DNA from: CBDCWT01 sp965223305
Lineage (GTDB): Bacteria; Planctomycetota; Planctomycetia; Pirellulales; Pirellulaceae
Assembly (NCBI GenBank): GCA_965223305.1
Contig: CBDCWT010000051.1
Span: 1 to 64,000, forward strand
Direction of reading: 5' to 3'
Length of the DNA stretch: 64,000 bases
Shown here piece after piece: positions 25,286 through 35,200 of this stretch (position 1 is the first letter of the stretch; each line of letters begins with the position of its first letter). The notes beneath the pieces were generated by a model. The model saw nothing but the letters and a program-made list of their open reading frames with translations. It did not search any database and had not been told where the DNA came from. A program made the position numbers and the translations under genes.

Positions 25286-25671
25286 TGGTTTTCCCCCCCG
25301 CACAAGGCTGATCGAATTGTGAAGGTGTCCGAACGGGCCGCGGGTTCGCGGTCCGCTCAACTGGTTACGGTATCGACCTTTGGGCCGCCGGATCTCAAGT
25401 GTCCGGCCGAATGATCGGCGGCGGTGGCTAGCACGGTTTTTGGCGGATCTGACGGCTATCCGAGCCTCGAAACAGGTCCCCGCCGTCTCGCCGAACATGC
25501 CAGGTCAGACTCGGCCCCACGAGCCAGCAGGGGTTGTAGCGGACGTTCAGGATAGACATTCGTTGGCGATTCGCAGCGATGACAAAAAGCGGCGAAGTAA
25601 CGAGGGATCGTAAATTTGTGACTAATGTGCAGCCGATCCAAAAACTGGCGGAGGCTTGGGCAGGAAGACGG
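25286..25671. other. Intergenic stretch without a recognised gene
   Basis: About 386 bases upstream of the regulator promoter. Open frames here overlap the promoter or lack ribosome sites and family features. I see no repeat of the kinds found elsewhere in the window. Confidence 0.6.
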
Positions 25672-25700
25672 TTGTTCCTTGATGCAACCCACTTTATAAT
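25672..25700 (+). promoter_or_regulatory. Sigma70-type promoter for the PAS-GAF-receiver gene
   Basis: A -35 TTGTTC (25672-25677) and a perfect -10 TATAAT (25695-25700) are separated by 17 bp. Transcription would start near 25707, giving a leader of about 30 bases before the TTG start codon at 25738 with GGGAGG just upstream. Called from sequence only. Confidence 0.6.
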
Positions 25701-25737
25701 TCCGCCGAGATAGACGACTTGTAGCGGGAGGTGCGGG

Positions 25738-27456
25738 TTGACCGACAAACCCCGGATCCTCTGTGTCAACAACCGAGACGAAGTAACACCACCAACCGCG
25801 TCACTTCGCGAGGCGTGCGACTTCGTCGACGTCAGCAGTCCGCTTCGGGCCCTGGCGATCCTCTCTAAGGACCGCTTTGATGGGCTCTACGTTACCGGCG
25901 ATCACCTCCGCGAGGCGATCCGGCTCGGACACCTCTTGCAGCACGAGCGGATTGTCGACGGGATGCCCGACGGTGTCGCGTTGCTAGACGCGGAGAACAC
26001 GATTGTATGGGCCAACGATCGATTCAAACGTTGGGTTGGCAAAGACCCTGTCGTCGGCCAAGGCTTCTACGCGGCACTCGATAGCCCCGAAATACTCGGT
26101 CCAGATTTCTGTCCGTTCCATACCGCGCTGGCTACCGGCGAACCCAGTTGCTCGACTCTGCGGGTTGGTGAAAACCGCTACTATCAAACACACGCAGCAC
26201 CCGTTCGGGAGACGACCGGACCGTCGTTGCACCTGATCGTGACAGTCCGAGATGTGACGGACGAGATCCTGCAGCAGCAGAAGCTGGCAGCCATTCATAA
26301 GGCCGGCATCGAGCTCTCTGACCTCACGCCAGGAGAGGTCTTCCAGATGGAAGTCGACGAGCGGATCGAGCTGCTCAAGTCGAACATCCTGCACCATACT
26401 CAAGATCTCTTACACTTCGACGTCGTCGAGATCCGATTGCTAGACGACAAAACGAGCGAGCTGGTACCGCTCCTTTCAGTGGGAATCGATGAAGAAGCAG
26501 CTCGGCGCCCGTTGTTCGCCCGACCGCAAAACAATGGTGTAACCGGTTTCGTGGCAGCAACCGGAAAGAGCTACCTTTGCGAAGACACTACGGAGGATCC
26601 ACTCTACCTCGAAGGGTTCAAGGGAGCGAAGAGTTCGCTGACGGTGCCGCTTATCTTGCACGACCAGGTCATCGGCACGTTTAACGTCGAGAGTCCGGAA
26701 ACGCTCGCGTTCTCGGAGAGCGACCTGCAGTTCCTCGAGATCTTCTCTCGCGATGTTGCCATCGCGCTGAACACGCTCGAATTGATGGTGGCGCAGAAAG
26801 CCAGCACCGCCCAGGAAAGCTGTGAGGCCATTCACGGCGCCGTCGCCCTTCCTGTGGACGAGATCCTGAACGATGCCGTCAATATTATGGAACGCTATAT
26901 CGGCCATGAGCCGGAGGTGGTTGAACGTCTCCAGCGTATCCTCCGCAACGCGCGGGATATTAAGCAGGTCATCCAAAAGGTGGGACAGACGATGGCACCT
27001 GCCGAGGCCGTCCCGTCCTCCGTACAAGTCAGCAAGCGTCCTAAGATGGTGGGGGCTCGTGTGTTGGTTGTCGACGCCGATGACAGCGTTCGCAATGACG
27101 CACACGCCTTGCTCGAGCGGTATGGCTGCGACGTCGAAACCGCGCACGAGGGTGGGGAAGCGGTCTACATGGTCCGCAATACCGGCGCCCACGCGGAATA
27201 CGATGTGATCATCGCCGATATCCGGCTGCCCGACATGACGGGCTACGATCTGCTCGTACGGCTGCAGGAGATCTTAGACCCAGTGCCGCTGGTTCTAATG
27301 AACGGTTTCGGTTACGACCCGGGGCATTCGATCGTCAAAGCTCGCAAGGCAGGATTGCATCCGAAGGCGATTCTGTACAAGCCGTTTCGACTCGACCAAT
27401 TGCTCGAAACGGTAGAGAGCATGTTGGACGTCTTCGGCCGCGTACCGCAGTCCTGA
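25738..27456 (+). CDS. PAS-GAF-receiver signalling protein without a kinase domain
   Basis: A 572-residue cytoplasmic protein. Order: a degenerate N-terminal receiver-like region (residues 1-65, PRILCVNNRD), a PAS domain (about 70-180, DGVALLDAENTIVWANDRFK), a GAF domain (about 195-350, GFVAATGKSYLCEDTTED, LTVPLILHDQVIGTFNVES), a helical linker resembling the start of a phosphotransfer region, and a C-terminal receiver (about 440-565) with the phosphoacceptor in IIADIRLPDMTGYD and the conserved Lys in ILYKPF. No HATPase or output domain follows. The start is TTG with GGGAGG upstream. It probably integrates ligand signals for a phosphorelay whose kinase is elsewhere. Confidence 0.9.
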   Translation: MTDKPRILCVNNRDEVTPPTASLREACDFVDVSSPLRALAILSKDRFDGLYVTGDHLREAIRLGHLLQHERIVDGMPDGVALLDAENTIVWANDRFKRWVGKDPVVGQGFYAALDSPEILGPDFCPFHTALATGEPSCSTLRVGENRYYQTHAAPVRETTGPSLHLIVTVRDVTDEILQQQKLAAIHKAGIELSDLTPGEVFQMEVDERIELLKSNILHHTQDLLHFDVVEIRLLDDKTSELVPLLSVGIDEEAARRPLFARPQNNGVTGFVAATGKSYLCEDTTEDPLYLEGFKGAKSSLTVPLILHDQVIGTFNVESPETLAFSESDLQFLEIFSRDVAIALNTLELMVAQKASTAQESCEAIHGAVALPVDEILNDAVNIMERYIGHEPEVVERLQRILRNARDIKQVIQKVGQTMAPAEAVPSSVQVSKRPKMVGARVLVVDADDSVRNDAHALLERYGCDVETAHEGGEAVYMVRNTGAHAEYDVIIADIRLPDMTGYDLLVRLQEILDPVPLVLMNGFGYDPGHSIVKARKAGLHPKAILYKPFRLDQLLETVESMLDVFGRVPQS

Positions 27457-27557
27457 ACGGAGACCGGCCCGCGCTCATTGGAGTCGCGCTTTTCGCCGTC
27501 CGGCGGCTTGTCGTGTTTTCGTAGCCAACGCGGGCTGGAGCTGAGCTGCCGCCAAAC

Positions 27558-28727
27558 ATGCATTGGATTCATATCATCTTCTGGGCCCTGGCGCTGTTTG
27601 GCCACGTTGCCCTTTGCTTGGCGTTTTACAACCGTATGCATGCGGCAAAGCTGCCACGGAGAGTAACCCGTCTGCTGGAACGAACCTGTCTGGTGCTCTG
27701 CCTGGTCGGCGCTGCGGTTTGGGTGTGGCGGGGGCTGGCAGCTGCTAACTCCATCCCAAGTCTGGCATCGCTCACCTCTGGTTTCTTCCCGCTCGCAGTC
27801 TACGTCTTCCTGTGTGCCGAGGTGGGTTGCTTCATCCCACTGGTGTGGCTGATTCGCCGTCTGTTTGAGCGGATTCCCGCACAGCTCATCTCCAACGACA
27901 CGACCTACCTTGATGTCGCTCAAGAGCTCGGCGAACGTCCAATTGGCAACCGCCGCACCCGCTTTTGGGACTGCGTACCCGGCAATCAAATGTTCGAACT
28001 GCACATCCACGAAAAGACGATTCACCTCGGCCAGTTGCCTCGCGAGCTAGACGGGCTGTCGATCGCCCATCTGTCCGACTTGCATTTCACGGGTGGGATT
28101 TCTCGCAGCTATTTTGAATTCGTTGCCGAGCAGACCATGCAACTGGATGCGGATCTAATCGCCATCACCGGCGACATCATCGACAACCCGCGTTGTCTGG
28201 AGTGGATCGGTTCCACTCTGGGCCGTCTCAAGAGTCCGCTGGGTGTCTACTATGTTCTTGGGAACCATGAGCAACACCTACGGGATGTAGCCGCTGTGCG
28301 GTACGCACTGAACCGAGTCGGATTGACAGACTTGGGAGGCCAGGTTGTGCTGGTCGAGGCACGGGGTCAGCAGGTGTTGCTTGCCGGCAACGAGCGGCCA
28401 TGGCTGAGTGGCTATCCGGAGGTGCCGGCCAAGGACGCCGAGGGCGTCGCTTTGCGCGTGTTGTTGTCCCACTCGCCCGACCAAATTCGCTGGGCGCAAA
28501 AGCATGCTTTCGATTTGATGCTGGCCGGCCACAATCACGGTGGACAAGTTCGGCTGCCCGTGATCGGGCCCATTGTGTCACCCAGCAACTACGGAGTGAA
28601 GTACGCCAGCGGCCTGTTTTTTGAACCGCCGACGCTGCTGCACGTCACACGGGGCATTTCGGCACAGATTCCCCTCCGCATCCGCTGCGCTCCGGAACTA
28701 GCGAAGCTCGTACTGAAGGCTTGTTAG
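27558..28727 (+). CDS. Membrane-anchored calcineurin-like metallophosphoesterase
   Basis: A 389-residue protein of the YkuE/YaeI type. The N-terminal third has three hydrophobic segments (about 2-21, 38-56, 72-95). The phosphoesterase core carries the five metal-binding motifs in order: SDLHFTG, TGDIIDN, LGNHE, LSHSP and AGHNHGGQ. It probably hydrolyses a phosphodiester or pyrophosphate at the membrane, as YkuE-like and LpxH-related enzymes do; the substrate is not known. It runs in the same direction as the regulator, 101 bp downstream. Confidence 0.93.
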   Translation: MHWIHIIFWALALFGHVALCLAFYNRMHAAKLPRRVTRLLERTCLVLCLVGAAVWVWRGLAAANSIPSLASLTSGFFPLAVYVFLCAEVGCFIPLVWLIRRLFERIPAQLISNDTTYLDVAQELGERPIGNRRTRFWDCVPGNQMFELHIHEKTIHLGQLPRELDGLSIAHLSDLHFTGGISRSYFEFVAEQTMQLDADLIAITGDIIDNPRCLEWIGSTLGRLKSPLGVYYVLGNHEQHLRDVAAVRYALNRVGLTDLGGQVVLVEARGQQVLLAGNERPWLSGYPEVPAKDAEGVALRVLLSHSPDQIRWAQKHAFDLMLAGHNHGGQVRLPVIGPIVSPSNYGVKYASGLFFEPPTLLHVTRGISAQIPLRIRCAPELAKLVLKAC

Positions 28728-28898
28728 GAGTCGCCCAATGATAAGTTGGCGATATTCGTCCCCCTCACCCGTTAAGGACTTTTGGTAGCCGAACTCGCCA
28801 GAGTTTGGACGAATCGCCGGCCCACCAAACTCTGGCGAGTTCGGCTACGATCAGATAGCGGCGGAACGTCGAAGAAAAGTCCTTAAGGCGACACTAGC
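28728..28898. repeat. Inverted pair of GTTCGGCTACG elements between convergent genes
   Basis: Between the convergent phosphoesterase and unknown-protein genes, TAGCCGAACTCGCCAGAGTT (28785-28804) faces its complement AACTCTGGCGAGTTCGGCTA (28828-28847), giving a 20-bp stem that could act as a bidirectional terminator. The two share GTCCTTA/TTAAGGAC-like ends further out (AAGGACTTTTGG at 28771; AAGTCCTTAAGG at 28875). Confidence 0.8.
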
Positions 28899-29915
28899 TT
28901 AGTTTGTGGTAATCCACATAAAGGGTTTGCCAGCATCGTCGGTCCGCAGCTCACCCTTCAGCCTGGCTTGAAAGAGGACTTTGTCGAGCACCCTCTTGTA
29001 TGAGGTCTTCCGTCTGGGAAACGAGACATGCTTGGCTGCTAGATCGATCTGCTGCCGCGCCAGCGAGTTATGATCGTAGAGGAACGGAATCTTGACCCGT
29101 CCCTGTATGGCCTGGAGCGTCTCGTCCAACGGTGTGTTGGAGATTGAAACGGGCAATTGCTCGAACAGTGCAGGGGCTGTCTTGAAGGGAGCTTGCTGGA
29201 GCGGCCACCCGATGGGCCACCACTCATCAACCTCGTCGGCATCGGCAATGAGCAGCGTCATCTTGCCGGCCTTCTTGCGAGGCGCGGTCGCCAAACCGAG
29301 CGGACGGAGAAGAGCTGCGAGCGCCGTTCCTTTGCTGAGCGAAGTTAGCTCGTCTGCTACCGGTTCGTCTCGTCCGAATGCCTTCCTGGCAGCCGCGGTG
29401 ACCTCGAAGGCAACACCTAGCTCGTGGACAATCTTGCGAGCAATATCGCCGGCTCGCAAGTTCTTTGTCTCGTACGAAATGGCCGTGGCCATGCGTTCGT
29501 GGAAGTCAACAAGTTCTTCGCTATCCAAACCAAAAGCGATTCGCGTCGCGCGCTTTTCCGGTGTCCCCTCCAATCTCAGTTGTTCGATCCAGCGGACAAC
29601 GCGGCCACGATTGCCCGGTGGGATCTCGGGGGCCCCAGGCAACCGCAGACGATTGCGCCGCGTCAGGATGCCCACGACGTGATAATTTGGCCGTTCGTCG
29701 CTGCCTAAGTTACGAACAGCTTCTCGTTCATCGCTCCTGGCTCCCCGCACCTGTACACGAGTGCCCTGGATTCCCGCGAACACCTGTATCCAATCCCGCG
29801 CGCCCGTGAGCGGAAAACCCGGCTCGGTCGCCAGCTCGAAGTCGACGCGCGGTTGCGCGAAGGACTCAGAACCCAAAAGAACGATCGCTGCGATTAACAG
29901 CCAACGTAGCTGCAT
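28899..29915 (-). CDS. Secreted protein of unknown function with STN-like segment
   Basis: A 338-residue protein starting with a signal peptide (MQLRWLLIAAIVLLGSESFA). The chosen ATG at 29915 fits this; a longer frame to 30206 does not. The middle has a conserved-looking stretch KNLRAGDIARKIVHELGVAF and near 245-290 SNTPLDETLQAIQGRVKIPF then LAAKHVSFPRRKTSYKRVLD, resembling the small secretin/TonB N-terminal (STN) fold that folds next to outer-membrane secretins. It is probably periplasmic. I do not recognise the family. Divergent from pgk. Confidence 0.78.
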   Translation of the reverse strand: MQLRWLLIAAIVLLGSESFAQPRVDFELATEPGFPLTGARDWIQVFAGIQGTRVQVRGARSDEREAVRNLGSDERPNYHVVGILTRRNRLRLPGAPEIPPGNRGRVVRWIEQLRLEGTPEKRATRIAFGLDSEELVDFHERMATAISYETKNLRAGDIARKIVHELGVAFEVTAAARKAFGRDEPVADELTSLSKGTALAALLRPLGLATAPRKKAGKMTLLIADADEVDEWWPIGWPLQQAPFKTAPALFEQLPVSISNTPLDETLQAIQGRVKIPFLYDHNSLARQQIDLAAKHVSFPRRKTSYKRVLDKVLFQARLKGELRTDDAGKPFMWITTN

Positions 29916-30138
29916 GGTCTGTACCTGTGGTTTGGCAGGGTGGGCCGTTGTGCCGTCCGCCGATGTGACAGCTACGGCAAACAGAGTGTGTCTACTAGCT
30001 TGTTTGAAACGAAGCCTGATCTGTTCCTTCATTATACCAGCGCACCCGCGTGAGGCCTGGCTGATTCCCGATCGGAGGAGTATAAACGAGAGCAAACGTC
30101 CTGCAGCCTCGACTCCAGCGATCCGTGAAGGACTTGTG

Positions 30139-31329
30139 ATGGCCAAGCAAAACATTCTGGATGTAGATGTATCCACTAAGACGGTCTTGATGCGGGTCGA
30201 CTTCAACGTGCCGCTCGACGCCGATCAGCAGATTACCGACGACCGGCGGATTCGATCCGCACTGCCCACTATTCAAGCCGTCCTTGACCGCGGAGGCCGC
30301 GTGGTGTTGATGAGCCACTTGGGCCGACCGAAAGGAGGGGATCCCGACGACTACAAGTTCAGCCTGCGTCCAGTAGCCAAGAGATTAGCCGAGCTGCTGG
30401 GCGCTGCGGTCGACTTCGCGAACGACACGGTGGGCGAGGAAGCTCGATCGAAACGGGCACAGCTGGCCGACGGTGGTGTGCTCGTGCTGGAAAACCTGCG
30501 GTTTCATGCCGGCGAGAAAAAAGGGGATCCGCAGTTCGCCCAGGAACTGGCGAAGTCAGCCGACATCTACTGCAATGACGCCTTCGGCACATGCCACCGG
30601 AAAGATGCGTCGATGCTGGCCGTTCCACAGGCCATGGGAGACCAGCCGAAAGTAGTCGGTTTGTTGGTTGCCAAGGAAATCCAGTACCTGAGCGAGACGA
30701 TCTCGAGTCCCCAGCGACCATTCGTCGCCATCTTGGGCGGCGCCAAGGTATCAGACAAGATCAGTGTCATCAGAAAGTTGCTTGAAATCTGCGACCGCGT
30801 GATCATCGGGGGTGCGATGGCGTACACGTTCTCGCTCGCGCGCGGAGGCGAAGTCGGTAATAGCCTCGTCGAAACAGACAAAGTGGAGTTGGCGCGTCAA
30901 CTGCTGAATGATGCGAGCGACAGACTGATGCTGCCGGTGGACACGCACTGCGGAGACGGTTTCAGCGCCGACTGCAACAAGAAAATTGTCCCTGCCGGCC
31001 AGATCCCCGCTGGCTTCGAAGGGCTCGATATCGGACCCGAAACTTCGCAGGCCTATTGCCAAGAGGTTCGCGGCGCGAAGACCGTCGTATGGAACGGGCC
31101 GATGGGGGTTTTTGAAATGCCGCCCTTTGACGCGGGAACACGAGCTGTCGCCGCAGCCATCGCTGACTCGGACGCCGTCAGCATCATTGGTGGCGGCGAC
31201 AGTGCCGCAGCCATCCAGCAACTGGGATTCGCGGACCGGGTGACGCACGTCAGCACGGGTGGGGGGGCTAGCCTCGCTATGCTCGAAGGTCAGTCGTTCG
31301 CCGCGGTCGATGTATTGGACGACAAGTAG
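30139..31329 (+). CDS. pgk: Phosphoglycerate kinase
   Basis: A 396-residue glycolytic enzyme, typical bacterial length. Diagnostic motifs: RVDFNVPLD near the N-terminus, MSHLGRPKG, VLENLRFHAGEKKGD, NDAFGTCHRKDAS, AILGGAKVSDK, and the C-terminal WNGPMGVFE and GGGDSAAAI nucleotide-binding blocks. ATG 30139 with AAGGA upstream is the conserved start; a longer frame reaching back to 29761 overlaps the divergent neighbour and is not used. It transfers phosphate from 1,3-bisphosphoglycerate to ADP. Confidence 0.98.
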   Translation: MAKQNILDVDVSTKTVLMRVDFNVPLDADQQITDDRRIRSALPTIQAVLDRGGRVVLMSHLGRPKGGDPDDYKFSLRPVAKRLAELLGAAVDFANDTVGEEARSKRAQLADGGVLVLENLRFHAGEKKGDPQFAQELAKSADIYCNDAFGTCHRKDASMLAVPQAMGDQPKVVGLLVAKEIQYLSETISSPQRPFVAILGGAKVSDKISVIRKLLEICDRVIIGGAMAYTFSLARGGEVGNSLVETDKVELARQLLNDASDRLMLPVDTHCGDGFSADCNKKIVPAGQIPAGFEGLDIGPETSQAYCQEVRGAKTVVWNGPMGVFEMPPFDAGTRAVAAAIADSDAVSIIGGGDSAAAIQQLGFADRVTHVSTGGGASLAMLEGQSFAAVDVLDDK

Positions 31330-31353
31330 GGCCGGACTCTGTCGCCACAGGTG

Positions 31354-31607
31354 CGGCGTAGCCGCAACCAAAGTCCCTTCTCCCCCCCGGGGGAGAAGGT
31401 GGCCGAAGGCCGGATGAGGGGGGAAGCCAAAGCGAAAAACTCGCGCACAACGCGAAGACTTAACCGTTAGTAGGACAGCGCGGCGTAGCCGCAACCAAAG
31501 TCCCTTCTCCCCCCCGGGGAGAAGGTGGCCGAAGGCCGGATGAGGGGGAAAGCCAAAGTGAAAAACTCGCGCACGGCGCGAAGACTCTGACCGTTCATAG
31601 CACAGAA
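31354..31607. repeat. Tandem 127-bp duplication of a CTTCTCCCCC hairpin module
   Basis: Unit A (31354-31480) and unit B (31481-31607) are about 90% alike, each beginning CGGCGTAGCCGCAACCAAAG and including CCCTTCTCCCCCCC...GGGAGAAGG (a stem of about 9 bp), then GGCCGAAGGCCGGATGAGGG and a run ending CGCGAAGACT. The 354-bp gap 31330-31683 downstream of pgk has no gene. The hairpins may stop pgk transcription, though no U-tract follows. Confidence 0.85.
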
Positions 31608-31683
31608 GTGCTCACCCGGAGAATCGCGGCAGGCCGACGCCCACGGCTCTCTCACAACCGACTATCCATCACGAGGACACGTC

Positions 31684-32256
31684 ATGCCGAAAATCCTGCT
31701 GCCGCTGGGGGACGCCACCGAGGCTCTGGACACTTTTTATCCATTCTTTCGCTTGCCGGAGGACGGCTTCGAAGTTGTGGTCGCAGGTCCAGAGGCCAGG
31801 CTGTATCACACCGTGCTGCACGAAATTCCTCCGGACTCGAGTGTGCCTTGGGACATCACCCAAGAGCGACCCGGCTACTTCATCCGCGCCACCGTCGCCT
31901 TTCGCGAACTGAGGGCGGAGGACTACGCGGGATTGTTCGTCTCCGGCGGTCGGGCACCGGAGTATCTGCGATACGACCAGGACCTGTTGCGAGTCACACG
32001 CGAGATTTGCGAGGCAGGAAAGCCGATCGCTTGCCTGTGCCACGGCATAGAGATCCTCACGGCCGCCGGCTGCATTGCGGGGCGTACGGTAACCACGGTG
32101 GCCAAGTGCGCGCTAGATGCGGAACAGGGTGGGGCGACGTACGTCGACCGAGAAACGGTCAGCGACGGAAACATTGTCACCGCGCGGACCTGGCATGACA
32201 ACACTGCTCTGCTGCGCGAGTTCATCAAGATGCTGTCTGCACGCCATGCCACGTGA
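31684..32256 (+). CDS. DJ-1/PfpI-family protein
   Basis: A 190-residue protein of the DJ-1/PfpI superfamily (class I glutamine amidotransferase-like fold). The nucleophile elbow is ACLCHG with C119 followed by H120. Other family blocks: VVVAGPEARLYHT, YAGLFVSGGRAPEYLRYD, and a C-terminal helix. Members serve as deglycases, chaperones, or proteases in different reports; which applies here cannot be said. Its stop (32254-32256) overlaps the start of the next gene, so the two are translationally coupled. Confidence 0.93.
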   Translation: MPKILLPLGDATEALDTFYPFFRLPEDGFEVVVAGPEARLYHTVLHEIPPDSSVPWDITQERPGYFIRATVAFRELRAEDYAGLFVSGGRAPEYLRYDQDLLRVTREICEAGKPIACLCHGIEILTAAGCIAGRTVTTVAKCALDAEQGGATYVDRETVSDGNIVTARTWHDNTALLREFIKMLSARHAT

Positions 32257-35200
32257 AATGACCGATCCGGAGCTGCTGAAGCTGGTGCAGCGCTGCGCCG
32301 TATCGGAGCTAACCACAGACCAGATCAACCTGCTCTGTGAACGCGTCGAGCATTCTGCTGAGTTGCGCAGCTTTTTCTCCAGTCGCCTACGTTGGCAGCA
32401 GTATCTGGCCGACCTGCAATCGCGAGCTGCGAACGAGCCTAACGACCCGCCGCAGCGCCGCCCGTCACGAAGCTCGATGTCGCGCACCCTGCTTGTGGCC
32501 CTCTGTTGCCTGGCAATCGGAGTCGTCTTTGTTTGGTCTCGCTCCGTAAAACGGCCTGCAGAGCAACCACCTTCGGCAGACAAGCCGGCACACCTCGCGC
32601 GGAAATCGTCAACAACGTCGAATGAGAAGCTCCCAGAAACCCCCACGCCTAACCTCACTGCAGCGGAGCCAGAGCAAGCTGAAGCTGCCGCAGCGGAGGC
32701 ACCAGCTGCGGCACCTCTGCGAGGACCTGAACAAGAGACTCCGGCAGCCGCTCCGTGGATCGTCGGTGCCGACCGCGGGCCGCCAGACTTTGCAGATGTA
32801 TGCTTCACACAATTCGATCCGACAAGAGCACACCCGACCGTCGCTGAGCTGCAACGCTGGCTGGCCCCCGCCAACGGGCCAGTATCATGGATCACCGAGC
32901 GCACCTCGCTAGGAGAATCCGCGGGTTTCGACGGCGTCGTTCGCCTGCGTGCACCTTGGCCCACGCAAGGCGCACTTCGCCTCGCGGTCGTGAACCGGGA
33001 TCCGTTCACAATCCACCTGTTTCACGGCCAGCGGGGAGTGGCGTTCGTCTTCTACCCGACAGGCCAAAGTCGTTGGGCGGCCTATGTGACCCACCGCGAG
33101 CAGGACTTCGTCGGCGCTGATCGAGAGGTGCTGGCGTCGGCGGACGATGGCCGCAGCGATCGGACGGGGTTCTTGCACGACGGTTTGTTCGAGTTGCGCT
33201 ACGCGGCCGGTAGGGCGACCTTGAGCCGTGGTGACGTGGTGCTCGCGAGCGCCCCGCTTCCTAGCTCGCCGGATGAGATGTTGCTAGCGGGCCGAGTGCT
33301 GCTGCGAGGAATCACAGTCGTATCGCACACTGGCGAGGGACCGCAACCACTGGTACTGCCGGCACGCGAGACCACGTGGAAACGACCGGCCGACGAGTTG
33401 ACCTGGCAGGGAGCTTCACCGCTGCGGACGACGTCCGGCGGCGTGTCTCTAGCAGGAAACGACAAGTTGTTTTGCTTCACCCAGCGGCCGCGGGACGCGG
33501 CGGGGGAGATCGTGCTGGCGATCGATCAGGCGACAGCCGGCAGCGGGATTGGTTTGGTCGACGAGGCGGGCGAGACGGTGGCGATGTGGTACTACGAACA
33601 AGAGATCGATCGCGGCGCGCTTTGTCTAGTGGCCGGGCGTAGCGGGAGGGAGGACAACTCGGGGAAAAGTCAAACGCCGGCGTTGGTCGAGGGCCCACAT
33701 CTTGTACGGATCGTTGTAGGGATGGGGGTTGTGCGATGTTGGCTAGGCGCAGATGGCGTTTCCTGGGCAAGCATCGGCGATGTTAAGGTCCCGGATACCG
33801 GACGAATCGCAGGATTTGGTGTTGGCATCAACGGAGATACCAGCAGTTCGATTTCGTTGGCGGAGGTCCGTTTTAGAGCGTTTTCCAACGGCCAGGTAGT
33901 GACAGATCCACGGTGGCAGTTCCATCTCGGCCATGGCCCCACCGTCTCCAGCTTCGAGGATTGGTCGCGGCAGGTGGCCGTCAACAAACCGGCTGAGTGC
34001 GACGGGCGGATCTGGACGGTGGGCTGTGCCGCGCGTCAGCTTGCCAATGGGGGACCGGGTAGCTACGCCATCGACTTAGTCGACGTGCTGGCGGACGAAG
34101 CGGTGCGGAGACAACTTCGACCGCGCGAACAACTGGCTCTGCTGAGCCAATTGTCGTTGCTGCTCGATCCGCACGATCATGACTCTTGCCTACGCCTACT
34201 CGAAAGGTACGAGCAAGTTGGCTTGCGAACATTGGAGGAGGAGAACGGACGCCCATTTTCTCAATCACGTCGGCATCTAATGTGCCTGCCGCTGTCGCCT
34301 CCGGTGGAGACGGGCGTTGTGAGCGAGTTAACGCTAGTCGCTGAAGCGCTGCAGTTGTTGGATCATGAGCTGTGGGAAGAGGTCGCCGAGTATTGTGAGA
34401 TGCTGCGGTATTTTCACTTGGAATCTGACCTGACGATGTTCCCTTGGATGGCGTTTGTCGCCGCCAAGAACGCGCGGACAGCGCGTCCGTTCCCAGCCCG
34501 GCAGCGGCCAGCATGGCGCGAGCTGTTGGTCGAAGAAGCAGCTCCAGCGATCTACGAAATCACGTCCAGATTCAGCGCAAGTATCGAGACGGAAGACTGG
34601 GAGACGTTGGGCCGCCAGCTCGTCGGCCTGCGGGAAGGCAGCGCGCCGGGGTGTGCCCCTGCACCGGGAAGTGAACGGCTGCTGGTTAGTTTGCCGGTTG
34701 CGATGACCGACCTCCACCAGAGCTGTCAGCCGCTGGAGCAAGTGCTTCAGCAAGACTACGCCGAGCAAGCCGACATGCGAGCCACTCAAGCGATCCAGTC
34801 TGCTGATCCGGTTCAGGTCGAGTTTGTGGCCCGTCAATTCGGCGCAACGCGCGGGGCTGCTCGCGCGCGTCGCTGGCTAGGCGATCGGGCGATGGCAGCG
34901 GGTTGGCTTGCGGCTGCTGAACGGCACTACCGCATATCAGCGGCGAAGAATCAGGACCCGGGCGACGAGCTGGCGCGGCGCATGGCGTTGATCGGCGAGC
35001 TGACAGGCGAGACGGGCCAGACAGCCTTGCAAAAGCAGCTTGAAATCAGCGCGTCCGCAGCAGAAATCTCCGAACTGCGTCGAGCACTAGCGGATTTCGG
35101 AAACAGACTCGATTCACAGCAGGAGCCGGCGACGCCTCCTGTACCGAGAGAGTATCGTGTTGCCCGCCAACACAAACTGAATGGTCCGGCGGGCCGGCAT

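Noticed and set aside
26476..27192. Minus-strand open frame of 238 codons
   Set aside because: Antisense to the GAF/receiver gene with well-defined domains; composition is that of a shadow frame.
32113..33009. Minus-strand open frame of 298 codons
   Set aside because: Ser/Arg/Ala-rich and antisense to the DJ-1 and PQQ-type genes; no ribosome site or motif.
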